Positions 35,252-43,799 of a DNA stretch of 64,000 bases are shown piece by piece. The stretch lies in NCBI GenBank assembly GCA_919902985.1, contig CAKKSC010000004.1:1-64000 (forward strand). Reading direction: 5' to 3'. The notes below the pieces were generated by a model. It made no database searches. It was given only the letters and a program-made list of their open reading frames with translations, and had not been told where the DNA came from. Within the stretch, counting starts at the first letter, position 1; the number at the start of each line of letters is the position of its first letter. This stretch comes from Desulfuromonadales bacterium. Lineage in GTDB: Bacteria > Desulfobacterota > JAENJC01. The position numbers and the translations under genes were made by a program.

Positions 35252-36031
35252 TTGATTATAAAGGACGTCGGTTTCCTCATCGCCTTCTGGGGCGGTTTTT
35301 CATCCTTTTTTACACTCTGGCAGCTATGCCTGATGCAGATAACGCCATTCTTTCTTGCCTTTGCGGCAGGTCTATATTTGCTGGAAGATAACAGCAATTC
35401 CGCAGCCCGCAATCCGCAATCCGCACTTGTCAGCCTTCTCCTGGCATGCGCTGGGTACATTCTCGGTTTCAGCATCGTATTTGCTTTGATGGGAACATCT
35501 GGATGGGGAACTGCTTCATACATACTTTACAACATTGATGACTTCAGGACCGCAGCCGCTATCTATATAACAATTATCGCCCTGTTGATGGCGCTTTACA
35601 ACTTTTATGGAAGCCTCGCCAGCTCTTTAGACAAGCTCAGGATGAACGATGATATAACCTTATTTGACAAACCTATCCTGTTCCGCATCTTATATCTTCC
35701 AGCAGGCCTTCTCCTTGGGGCATCCTTTGCCCTGGCCTATTCACCGTGCATCCCGCCTGTTATGTCCGATATAATGAACTTTGCCGGCAAGCCTAACAAT
35801 GCCCTCAGGGGCTTTCAACTTCTGATTGTATACGGTTTTGGAGTGACTTTGGCATTCTCCATTTCAGGGTCTGCGCTCGCCATTCTGGCTGGTTATTTCA
35901 CAGAGAGAAGGTCTGTAAAGGTCACTATTGCCTATCTGTCTTCAGGGACCTTGTTCCTCATGGCATTTCTGATATTCACAGACCTGATGATCCGCTATAA
36001 GTCGTTTCTGGTGGGGCTGGTCCTCGATTGA
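35252..36031 (+). CDS. CcdA/DsbD-like membrane thiol transporter
   Basis: The protein has 259 aa and about six membrane segments. The motif LAYSPCIPPVMSDIM matches the second conserved Cys-Pro helix of CcdA; the first helix has LWQLCLMQITPFF with one Cys-containing counterpart. These proteins carry electrons from cytoplasmic thioredoxin to TlpA/CcmH partners. The start is TTG with SD GGGAGGAG directly after the TlpA-like stop. A loop contains AARNPQSAL, encoded by a CCGCAATCCGCAATCCGC repeat. Confidence 0.78.
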   Translation: MIIKDVGFLIAFWGGFSSFFTLWQLCLMQITPFFLAFAAGLYLLEDNSNSAARNPQSALVSLLLACAGYILGFSIVFALMGTSGWGTASYILYNIDDFRTAAAIYITIIALLMALYNFYGSLASSLDKLRMNDDITLFDKPILFRILYLPAGLLLGASFALAYSPCIPPVMSDIMNFAGKPNNALRGFQLLIVYGFGVTLAFSISGSALAILAGYFTERRSVKVTIAYLSSGTLFLMAFLIFTDLMIRYKSFLVGLVLD

Positions 36032-36064
36032 CAGCAGCATGACCTTTCATATTTTTTCAGTATG

Positions 36065-37174
36065 TCAACCCAAGACAGTCAATATAGTAGATACTACCTT
36101 CTTGATCTCTTCCTCTGTCAATTCCGGAAATATCGGAAGGGAAAGTACCTCCTGAGATACCTTCTCCGTTATTGGGAGGGAAAGCCCCTGGTAATCTTTT
36201 TTATAGACATCCTGCTTGTGCAGAGGCACTGGATAGTATATGGCTGAGGCAATACCCTCTTTAGCAAGGGCCTCTATTATCCTGTCCCTGCTACTGGTCT
36301 TCACTGTGTACTGATGGTAAACGTGCATTCCGTTACCATCTTCGAAAGGCGGAGTTACGCCGGTCCCTTCGAGCATCTTTGAATAGAGGTGGGCGTTCCT
36401 GTTCCTCAGTTCATTAAATCTCTTCATCCTCTTAAGCTTGACCCTCAGTATGGCGGCCTGGATCTCATCCAGCCTTGAGTTGTATCCTATTACGGAATGA
36501 TAGTAACGGACCTTGCTTCCGTGGTTCCTGAGCATCTTCACCTTCTCCGCCAGTTCAGGATCGTTTGTAGTCACCATCCCGCCGTCGCCATAGCAGCCAA
36601 GGTTCTTGCTCGGGAAGAAGGAGTAGCAGCCGAATTCGCCGAAGCTGCCCGTCATCTTACCCTTGTAATCCCCACCGAAAGACTGGGCGCAGTCCTCTAT
36701 GACCTTCAGCTTATGCTTCTTCGCTATGGCCATTATGGGGTCCATGTCAGCGGCCTGGCCGTAGAGATGTACAGGGATGATCGCCTTCATCCTTGAGACG
36801 CCATGGGCGACTATGTATTCCTCCATCTTCTTTGGGTCTATATTGAAGGTCCTTGGGTCTATGTCAACAAACACCGGCTTTGCACCTACATAGCTGATCG
36901 CCTCTGCTGTTGCAATGAAGGTAAAGGGCGTTGTTATGACCTCATCCCCCTTTCCAATTCCGCTGGCAAGAAGGGCCAGGTGCAGAGCTTCGGTGCCGTT
37001 GGCCAGGCTTACGGCATGCTTGACGCCAAGGAATGCGGCTGCCTCCTCCTCGAATCTCTGTACGTTGGGGCCGAGAATAAATTGGGTTGCCTCCAGCGCA
37101 TTGAGAACCGCTTCATCTATCTCGCTCTTGATTTCGTGGTACTGCCTCTTCAGATCAACCATGGGTATCTGCAT
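36065..37174 (-). CDS. DegT/DnrJ/EryC1/StrS family PLP aminotransferase
   Basis: The protein has 369 aa. The family features are [18 protein letters not shown] at the N-terminus, [12 protein letters not shown] for PLP phosphate binding, [17 protein letters not shown], and the PLP lysine in [15 protein letters not shown]. These enzymes aminate keto nucleotide sugars for LPS or glycoprotein glycans. The product is probably a 3- or 4-amino sugar for the polysaccharide region. It precedes the cytochrome cluster convergently and follows lpxI in the same direction. Confidence 0.93.
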   Translation of the reverse strand: MQIPMVDLKRQYHEIKSEIDEAVLNALEATQFILGPNVQRFEEEAAAFLGVKHAVSLANGTEALHLALLASGIGKGDEVITTPFTFIATAEAISYVGAKPVFVDIDPRTFNIDPKKMEEYIVAHGVSRMKAIIPVHLYGQAADMDPIMAIAKKHKLKVIEDCAQSFGGDYKGKMTGSFGEFGCYSFFPSKNLGCYGDGGMVTTNDPELAEKVKMLRNHGSKVRYYHSVIGYNSRLDEIQAAILRVKLKRMKRFNELRNRNAHLYSKMLEGTGVTPPFEDGNGMHVYHQYTVKTSSRDRIIEALAKEGIASAIYYPVPLHKQDVYKKDYQGLSLPITEKVSQEVLSLPIFPELTEEEIKKVVSTILTVLG

Positions 37175-37188
37175 AATCTCTCCTCGTG

Positions 37189-37992
37189 TTAAACTGCCAC
37201 TATCGTAACGCCGTTTCTGTCAGCCTCTTTTATCACATCCTCCATATCAACCACAAATGTCTTTTCCGCCTCTATGGCAAGAACCTTACCGTTAGCATCT
37301 TTGATAGAGGTTAAAGTATTCATTCCAATTGTGGGGATATCAAACCTCAGGTCCTGGTCAGGTTTTGCAACCTTGACGACTACAATGCCGCCTCTTCCCA
37401 GTGCCCCTCCCCTCTTTATCGCCTCGTCAGTACCCTCAATAGCCTCTACAGCCATTACTGCCTTATCTTTAATAATAACCGTTTGACCTATGTCAAGTCC
37501 AGCTATCCCTTTTGCCATCTCCATCCCAAACTCTATATCCGCCATCTCTTCCCTGGTTGGCTTTCTCTTAGTAAGTATGCCGGGGCCAGGCATCATCTCC
37601 TCAAGGAATATGGTCTGCTCAATGACATCGATCCCCTCTTTTTTAAGCTCATCAACTATGGCCAGCATTATGGTGTCATCCTTCCTGTCCTTGAGCCTTG
37701 CCATCAGTGTAATGGCCCTGAGATCAAACTTTATATCCTTGAATATGAGGGACTTGTTGACCTTCCCTATGAAGACCAGTTCCTTTATCCCTTCATCCTT
37801 GAAGGTCTTTATGATCTTACCTACCTGCCCCACGCTGAACGAATGAAGCTGGCTGACGATCCCGTCAAGCCCCTTCCTTGCCTCCTCTGCAATGGCAACG
37901 GCAACGATCTCCGCACCTTTTGCCCTGGCCGCTTTCGCCCATATAAATGGCATCTCTCCGGCGCCTGCGATGAGGCCTATCTTATTTGTCAT
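37189..37992 (-). CDS. lpxI: UDP-2,3-diacylglucosamine pyrophosphatase LpxI
   Basis: The protein has 267 aa (DUF1009). N-terminal [21 protein letters not shown] and C-terminal [20 protein letters not shown] with [10 protein letters not shown] fit LpxI, the non-LpxH enzyme that releases lipid X in lipid A synthesis. It starts at the NuoG stop (1-nt overlap). Confidence 0.93.
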   Translation of the reverse strand: MTNKIGLIAGAGEMPFIWAKAARAKGAEIVAVAIAEEARKGLDGIVSQLHSFSVGQVGKIIKTFKDEGIKELVFIGKVNKSLIFKDIKFDLRAITLMARLKDRKDDTIMLAIVDELKKEGIDVIEQTIFLEEMMPGPGILTKRKPTREEMADIEFGMEMAKGIAGLDIGQTVIIKDKAVMAVEAIEGTDEAIKRGGALGRGGIVVVKVAKPDQDLRFDIPTIGMNTLTSIKDANGKVLAIEAEKTFVVDMEDVIKEADRNGVTIVAV

Positions 37993-40373
37993 TATGTAAC
38001 AACCTCAATATTCACAAAACAAGGGCCGCCGTCTGGTGAGAAGAGCTTCTGTGAGCCGTTGATAGGATGAATAGGCAGATATACATTTCCAGGCAAGACC
38101 GAATCCTTGACGGAGACCTTTACAATAACGCCTCCGGCCTCTGAATTAACTCTGACCGTTGAGCCATTCTTGATGTTGAGCTTATCTGCATCATGCGAGT
38201 TCATTTCCAGAATGGCCTCAGGGGCCGCATCGAAGAGGGGTTTACATTTTTCAAACAGAGAGTAAGAACCATATAGCCTTTTGCCGGTGAGGAGAAGGAA
38301 TGGATAATCTCTTTTTGGTTCCAGGGCTGATAATATTGAAACAGGAACGATATTCCTTCCTGATACATTTACACCTGGATTTTTCTGTGAGGAGACTTCC
38401 CTTGGAATATCCATTGACCACCTCAGTCTCGTTGCCAGTTCACCAATTATCTCAAATCCCGGCCTGGCGTTTCCAAATGGTTTAAGGGATCCCTTAATTC
38501 TCCTTGCATTTCCTTGATGGTCCCAATATGTCCCATCCATTTCAGCGAATGCCTGGGAATTAAGAACCACATCAGCGGCTTCAGCTGTCTTTGTCATATT
38601 GGAGTCCTGGACTATAAGGAACTCCAAAGTCCTTAACACCTCACCCCAGCCGCCTGGCCAGTCACCAATCGGGTCCTCGCCTGCAACGTAAAGGGCCTTG
38701 ACCCTTCCTTCTTTTATCGCTTGGTAAAGGGCCCTAATGTCCCTTGCGTCCTTATGGATGGCTACAGCCCCCCAACTGTTACTCTCATCTAATACCGGAA
38801 ACAGGCCGGAACCTTCCGTATCCGCTTTTCTCGTCAGTATCAGAAGGTTAGCAGCGGCAACACCTAAAGAGCGATTGTCACCGTAAGAATAATCATCGCC
38901 AACAACAATGCATGGCCTTTCTGCCTCTGATATGGCACTGGCCACCTCTTCAATCAACCTTCCGCTGACACCAGTCAATGACTCTAACTGCTTTTCATCG
39001 AGGGCCTTCAACCAGTCCGCTGTAGAGGCAGATTTTAAACTTGCCCCTACACGTTTCCCTATCCAGGTCAGCAGCAGAGCCTCAGTCCCAGGTTTGGGCG
39101 CTAACCATCTCCACGATGATTTACATAACTCGATCTTCCTTGGATTTATAACAACCGACCTTGACTCTTTAAGCCTTGCAGTCCTGCTGATCCTGTTTGC
39201 CAGGAAGGGGTTGGTCTCTGTAAGGTCGGAGCCTATTACAATGATGAGGTCTGATTTATCTATGCAAGTCAGCGGCCTCGAATAGCCCTCGCCCATGACC
39301 TCCCGAATACCGACGATGGCAGTATTACCAACACCGCTTGATAGTATTACATTCCCCTCTCCCAATGAAGAAAATAGTGAGGCAAAAGCCAGGTGTTCCT
39401 CATTGGTAAGCCTTGGAGATGCTATCCCCCAAACGGCCTCGGGGCCATATTTTTCCTTGATATCCTTTATGTTAGAGGCCGCCCTCGCAAGGGCGTCATC
39501 CCAGCTCGCCTCCTTCTGAACTCCGGCAATCTTGTTCAAAGGGGCCTTCAGCCTGGATGGATGATTGATGAAGCCATACCCGAACCTGCCCCTCAGACAG
39601 GGGTGTCCCTGGGAGAAGTCGGTCTCTGAGACAGCTGTAACCCTGTAAATCTCATCACCGGAAGTGTTCAATACCAGTTGGCATCCGTCAGAACAATGGG
39701 GGCAAGTGGTCTGAGTCTTTTTAAGGTCCCAGGACCTTCTGGAATGGAGTTTAAACGGGTGATCGAGCAGTGAACCCACCGGGCAGACCGCTATCACTCC
39801 AGCGATAGACTCCGCATCAGGGTCCTTCTCAAGATGCCTGTCCATCTCAGACGAATATCCGCCGCTGCCATGATAGTCAAAGGCCCTGACCCCTTCAATA
39901 TCCTCAGTATACCTTGCGCATCTGACACACTGGATACACTTCTGGAAGTCAATGTAAAGGAAAGGGTTTGCTCCGACCTTTGTCCGAAGCGGGTTATTGA
40001 GTTTATATCTATTCTCCTTGACCTCAAAGGCATGGGTAATGTCCTGGAGCTCACACTCCCCCCCTTTGTCGCATATGGGGCAATCCAGCGGATGGGTGGC
40101 AAGGATAAGCTCCAGCATCATCTTCCTGAGTTCCCACAGTTTTGGGGTATCGGTCCTCACTACCATACCATTTTGAGCAGGGACATGGCAGGAGGCCACA
40201 GGTTTCCTCTCCCCTTCCACCTCCACCACGCAGACCCTGCAAGCACCGATTGGGGACAGCCCCTTATAGGCGCAAAGTGTCGGTATATAGATACCCACGG
40301 ACCTCGCAGCATCAAGGATGGTTGTATTGGCCTCTACAGAAATCGTTTTCTCGTCTATGGTAAGTTCAATCAT
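37992..40373 (-). CDS. nuoG: NADH-quinone oxidoreductase subunit G-like iron-sulfur protein
   Basis: The protein has 793 aa. Domains in order: 2Fe-2S ferredoxin (CAYKGLSPIGACRVC), the H-C3 4Fe-4S site (THPLDCPICDKGGECELQD), a 4Fe-4S site at CIQCVRC with a partner CPVGSL, and a molybdopterin-oxidoreductase-like region (CPHCSDGCQLV, GHPCLRG) running to a C-terminal molydopterin-binding-like end. I see no catalytic Cys/Sec typical of formate dehydrogenases, so a NuoG-type electron conduit is favoured. It pairs with the flavoprotein upstream. No other nuo genes lie in the window. Confidence 0.88.
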   Translation of the reverse strand: MIELTIDEKTISVEANTTILDAARSVGIYIPTLCAYKGLSPIGACRVCVVEVEGERKPVASCHVPAQNGMVVRTDTPKLWELRKMMLELILATHPLDCPICDKGGECELQDITHAFEVKENRYKLNNPLRTKVGANPFLYIDFQKCIQCVRCARYTEDIEGVRAFDYHGSGGYSSEMDRHLEKDPDAESIAGVIAVCPVGSLLDHPFKLHSRRSWDLKKTQTTCPHCSDGCQLVLNTSGDEIYRVTAVSETDFSQGHPCLRGRFGYGFINHPSRLKAPLNKIAGVQKEASWDDALARAASNIKDIKEKYGPEAVWGIASPRLTNEEHLAFASLFSSLGEGNVILSSGVGNTAIVGIREVMGEGYSRPLTCIDKSDLIIVIGSDLTETNPFLANRISRTARLKESRSVVINPRKIELCKSSWRWLAPKPGTEALLLTWIGKRVGASLKSASTADWLKALDEKQLESLTGVSGRLIEEVASAISEAERPCIVVGDDYSYGDNRSLGVAAANLLILTRKADTEGSGLFPVLDESNSWGAVAIHKDARDIRALYQAIKEGRVKALYVAGEDPIGDWPGGWGEVLRTLEFLIVQDSNMTKTAEAADVVLNSQAFAEMDGTYWDHQGNARRIKGSLKPFGNARPGFEIIGELATRLRWSMDIPREVSSQKNPGVNVSGRNIVPVSILSALEPKRDYPFLLLTGKRLYGSYSLFEKCKPLFDAAPEAILEMNSHDADKLNIKNGSTVRVNSEAGGVIVKVSVKDSVLPGNVYLPIHPINGSQKLFSPDGGPCFVNIEVVT

Positions 40374-40477
40374 TGTTAACCTTTGAAAAGAGGATTAGAG
40401 GGGTAAGGGGTAGAGGGGTAAGAACCTTTAATCTCAAATTCTTAATCCTATATCCCTTTAATCCTTTACCCCTGAAT

Positions 40478-42445
40478 TCATTCCGGCACAATCACAAGGG
40501 ACCTGTAACACCTGGTACAGCGCATTGCCTCTCTTATGTATGAGTCCCTTGGGAAACCGCACTCTATCTCCATAAAACCGGGGACCCTGTGCTCATGAGG
40601 TATACAGAGCATCATCTCCCTGGCGCGGCCCTTTATTGCCTCCAGTGAGTTCCCCTCTATCTTAGTGAGTTCAATGAGCAGCCTGTTAAACCTGTCCTGA
40701 AGCATGAAAGCCTCATAGGTCTTTTCAACCTCAGGGGAGCTCTTCCCGCCGTTCAGATATCTGTCCATATGTAATGCCGCCCTGTGGCCCGTACCTATGG
40801 CCTCTACCACTGTAGCAGGCCCCAGCACAGCGTCCCCTGCTGCAAAGACCCCGGGTCTGTTGGTTTCAAAGGTTACAGGGTTCACCTCAAAGGTCTTTTT
40901 TCTGGAAATAGCAAGGCCCGCCTTCCCGAAATAATCTGTCTCAGGCTCCTGACCTATGGCAGCAATCACGGAATCGCATTCAATGACAAAGGTTGAGCCT
41001 TCAATCGGCACAGGGGCCCGTCTCCCCTTTTCATCCGGGGGACCGAGCTCCATCCTCTGGAGCTCCATACCTGTAATCCGGCCATTCTCGCTAAATATCC
41101 GCAATGGGGCTGCAAGGAAATGCATTATCGCCCCTTCCTGTTCAGCCTCATTGATCTCTATAAGCCCGGCTGGAGCCTCGTCCTTAGTCCTTCTATATGC
41201 AAGATGAGACTCCGTGCAAGCGATTCTCACACAATCCCGGACAGCGTCAAAGGCAACGCTCCCACCGCCAATGACAACCACCTTATCACCAGGTTTTGAG
41301 TCATCTCCCATGGAAACATTTCTCAGGAAGGTCGCTGCGTCTATATATCCCTGGAGCCGTTCATCTTCGCCAGGTATCCCGAGCTTTGACCCTTTATGGG
41401 CGCCAACTGCAACAAATACAGCCTCATAACCGTCTTTAAAGAGGTCATCTATGGTATAGTCTTCACCTATTTTGGTGTTGACCTTGAATTCAACCCCTTC
41501 TTCCCCAATCTGCCGGATCTCTTCGTCCAGTATCTCCTGGGGGAGCCTGAAGTCAGGGATGCCGACACGGAGCATACCGCCTAACACCGGGAGTGATTCA
41601 AATACAGTAGGCCTGTAACCAATCAGGGCAAGGTAGTATGCAACGGCAAGGCCGGCAGGTCCGCTTCCGACCACTGCAACCCTGGCCCTTGGGTTCTTGA
41701 TTCTCTCATCCCTTGCCATCCTCCCCTTAAACTTCCAGGCATCAACCTTCTCATCCTTGTTTGGGAAGCTCCTTACCTCGTCAGCCAGGACCCTCTTAAG
41801 CTGGCATATGGCAATAGGTTCGTCGTACTTGTTCCTTTGACAGGCCGTCTCGCATGGATGAAAGCAGACCCTTCCCAGGACGCCGGGAAGCGGTATCGTC
41901 TCCATGACTATGTCGCGGCCCGGACCGAACCTTCTCTCCAGTATGGCCTCAATATAAGTTGGTGCATCACAGTAGGCAGGACAGGCATTCTGGCATGGAG
42001 CAGTAGTCAGGGATTGATAGAACAACGGCTTGCAGCGCTTACCTTTCAGGTGGGCCTCATACTCCTCTCTAAAATAGGTGACACTGTCTTTTACTGCGTT
42101 CTGGGCAGTCTCACCCCAGACGCATAAGGCAGTATCTTTAATACCGGCAGAAAGCTCATACATCTTGTCAATATCTTCAATAGCCCCTCTTCCGGCTGCG
42201 ATATCTGTTACCATGTCCAGGAGGACCTTTGTCCCGACCCGGCAGGGGGTGCACTTCCCGCAGGACTCCTTCTGAATGACCTCCAGAAGCGACTTTATAA
42301 GCTCAACAACACAAACATCTCTATCGAGTATTATCAGGCCGCCCCAACCGGCAATGGCCCGTATCCCCTGAAGAAGCTCCGGCTTCACGCCGGTATTGCG
42401 TCTCCTCTCAGCCCCGCCCCAGCTATCGAGAACTATCTCTTTCAT
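40478..42445 (-). CDS. NuoF C-terminal/GltD-like FAD iron-sulfur oxidoreductase
   Basis: The protein has 655 aa. Residues 1-130 correspond to the C-terminal part of NuoF, with the 4Fe-4S ligands ESCGKCTPCRVGT and a later Cys in TALCVWGE. Then comes a GltD-like part: CQNACPAYC, CFHPCETACQRNKYDEP, the FAD site VAVVGSGPAGLAVAYYL, and the NAD(P) site VVVIGGGSVAFDAVRDC. The FMN domain of NuoF is absent. It would take electrons from NAD(P)H through FAD and pass them to the NuoG-like protein 104 nt downstream. Such NuoF-GltD fusions occur with several electron-transfer complexes. Confidence 0.85.
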   Translation of the reverse strand: MKEIVLDSWGGAERRRNTGVKPELLQGIRAIAGWGGLIILDRDVCVVELIKSLLEVIQKESCGKCTPCRVGTKVLLDMVTDIAAGRGAIEDIDKMYELSAGIKDTALCVWGETAQNAVKDSVTYFREEYEAHLKGKRCKPLFYQSLTTAPCQNACPAYCDAPTYIEAILERRFGPGRDIVMETIPLPGVLGRVCFHPCETACQRNKYDEPIAICQLKRVLADEVRSFPNKDEKVDAWKFKGRMARDERIKNPRARVAVVGSGPAGLAVAYYLALIGYRPTVFESLPVLGGMLRVGIPDFRLPQEILDEEIRQIGEEGVEFKVNTKIGEDYTIDDLFKDGYEAVFVAVGAHKGSKLGIPGEDERLQGYIDAATFLRNVSMGDDSKPGDKVVVIGGGSVAFDAVRDCVRIACTESHLAYRRTKDEAPAGLIEINEAEQEGAIMHFLAAPLRIFSENGRITGMELQRMELGPPDEKGRRAPVPIEGSTFVIECDSVIAAIGQEPETDYFGKAGLAISRKKTFEVNPVTFETNRPGVFAAGDAVLGPATVVEAIGTGHRAALHMDRYLNGGKSSPEVEKTYEAFMLQDRFNRLLIELTKIEGNSLEAIKGRAREMMLCIPHEHRVPGFMEIECGFPRDSYIREAMRCTRCYRSLVIVPE

Positions 42446-42483
42446 TACAAGGTATCCTGCACAAAAAAAGGTCTGAACTGCTA

Positions 42484-42555
42484 ATACCCATCCGGGTATA
42501 ATACCAAGTAAGCTTTCATTAACCTTAAAAGTAGATATTTGAAAGCAACTTGGTA
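42484..42555. repeat. Two adjacent hairpins in the flavoprotein/HU divergent gap
   Basis: ATACCC-ATCC-GGGTAT (42484-42499) is a perfect 6-bp hairpin. TACCAAGTAAGCTTTCA (42502-42518) pairs with TGAAAGCAACTTGGTA (42540-42555) with one bulge. They lie 40-110 nt upstream of the flavoprotein start on its template side. No further function can be assigned. Confidence 0.5.
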
Positions 42556-42672
42556 TAAAAGATGCGCATCAACAAAACGTGTCAACAGAAGGACAAAGTG
42601 GGCAAAAAAATAACACAATAAAGCGATGCCTGTCAACATAAACCATCCACTGGCTTCATGTTAAGAAAATAC

Positions 42673-42702
42673 TTGACGCTTAACCAGGCAGTGATGTAAT
42701 AT
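42673..42702 (+). promoter_or_regulatory. Sigma-70 promoter of the HU gene
   Basis: TTGACG and TAATAT are separated by 18 nt and lie 30 nt before the start codon at 42732. Confidence 0.6.
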
Positions 42703-42731
42703 CATAAAAATAATAAGCAGTTGGAGGATGT

Positions 42732-43007
42732 ATGAACAAGTCCGAACTCGTAATTGCCCTGGCCAAAAAGGAAAACCTTACAAAACAAAAGGCCGAAGAT
42801 GTCATAAATACAATATTCGATACCATGTCTGATGCCCTGCTTGCTGGACAAAGGATTGAGATAAGGGGTTTTGGCAGCTTTATTGTGAGGGAATACAGCT
42901 CCTATACAGGCAGGAACCCCAAGACCGGTGAGTCCATTTCCGTTGCGCCAAAGAAACTTCCCTTCTTTAAAGTGGGCAAGGAGTTGAAAAAGATAGTAGA
43001 TAACTAA
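42732..43007 (+). CDS. HU/IHF-family DNA-bending protein
   Basis: The protein has 91 aa. MNKSELVIALAKKENLTKQK, IEIRGFGSFIVREY and GRNPKTGESI are diagnostic of the family, with the intercalating proline in RNPKTG. Homodimeric HU or an IHF subunit cannot be told apart here. SD is GGAGG. The livF-like gene follows by 7 nt. Confidence 0.94.
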   Translation: MNKSELVIALAKKENLTKQKAEDVINTIFDTMSDALLAGQRIEIRGFGSFIVREYSSYTGRNPKTGESISVAPKKLPFFKVGKELKKIVDN

Positions 43008-43014
43008 TATCCTG

Positions 43015-43710
43015 ATGCTTAAGCTCACCAAGGTTCACATCCACTATGGAAAAATTGAGGCCCTGAAAGGAATCTCTTTAGAAATAAATCAGGGCGAGAT
43101 TGTTTCCCTCATCGGCGCTAATGGGGCTGGGAAATCTACAGCTCTCATGGCCATATCAGGTATAATCAAACCATCCAAAGGGCATATTGAGTTCGAAGGA
43201 AAGAGGATAGACTCAATATCTCCTGACGCTGTTGTAAGGCTTGGAATATCCCAGGTCCCTGAAGGGAGAAGGATTTTCCCCAGGCTTACTGTGAAGGAGA
43301 ATCTCTCGCTGGGCGCCTACCTTAGAAAAGACCGGATAGAAAATGATTTAGAACACATCTTTGGGATTTTCCCTATTCTTAAAGAAAGGCTGAATCAGAC
43401 AGGAGGGACTCTCAGCGGTGGGGAACAGCAGATGCTGGCGATAGGAAGGGCCCTGATGGGAAAGCCCAGACTTCTTCTCCTTGATGAACCATCTCTGGGA
43501 CTTGCGCCGATATTTGTAAACAAGATATTTGAGGTGATCCAGGAAATAAACAGAGAGGGAGTAACCGTTCTCCTCGTAGAACAAAACGCCCACCTCGCGC
43601 TCCAGGTGTCCCACAGGGGGTATATCCTTGAAACCGGCAGGGTCGTCAACCATGACGAGTCGCACAGACTTCTAAACAACGAAGAGGTCAGAGAGGCCTA
43701 CTTGGGATAA
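43015..43710 (+). CDS. livF: LivF-type ABC transporter ATP-binding protein
   Basis: The protein has 231 aa. Walker A is GANGAGKST, the signature is LSGGEQQMLAIGRAL, Walker B is LLLLDEPSLGLAP, and VEQNAHLALQVSHRGYILETG is typical of LivF. It stands alone with HU; no livG, livH or livM is seen. A LivK-like binding protein exists at 50326 but in another operon. Confidence 0.9.
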   Translation: MLKLTKVHIHYGKIEALKGISLEINQGEIVSLIGANGAGKSTALMAISGIIKPSKGHIEFEGKRIDSISPDAVVRLGISQVPEGRRIFPRLTVKENLSLGAYLRKDRIENDLEHIFGIFPILKERLNQTGGTLSGGEQQMLAIGRALMGKPRLLLLDEPSLGLAPIFVNKIFEVIQEINREGVTVLLVEQNAHLALQVSHRGYILETGRVVNHDESHRLLNNEEVREAYLG

Positions 43711-43724
43711 TCTCCAAAAAGCGC

Positions 43725-43797
43725 AGAGGTTAAGAGGTTGAGGAGTTGAGAGAAGTTTTTTATTAATTTCTGAACTTCCTAACTTCTTAACTTCTTT
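43725..43797. repeat. Interspersed palindrome (AACTTCTTAACTTC type)
   Basis: AGAGGTTAAGAGGTTGAGGAG on the left and AACTTCCTAACTTCTTAACT on the right are imperfect reverse complements across a T-rich loop. The element fills the gap between the convergent livF and secA genes and may act as a two-way terminator. Confidence 0.6.
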
Positions 43798-43799
43798 CT

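Noticed and set aside
37992-40373. Formate dehydrogenase alpha subunit instead of NuoG
   Set aside because: The segment where the catalytic Cys or Sec would lie reads LSSGVGNTAIVG without such a residue, and the N-terminal cluster pattern is that of NuoG.
40385-40477. Purine/pyrimidine-rich segment between nuoG and the flavoprotein gene as a regulatory hairpin
   Set aside because: AGAGGGGTAAGG and CCTTTACCCCT can pair only imperfectly over a long loop; it looks like a degraded repeat without clear function.
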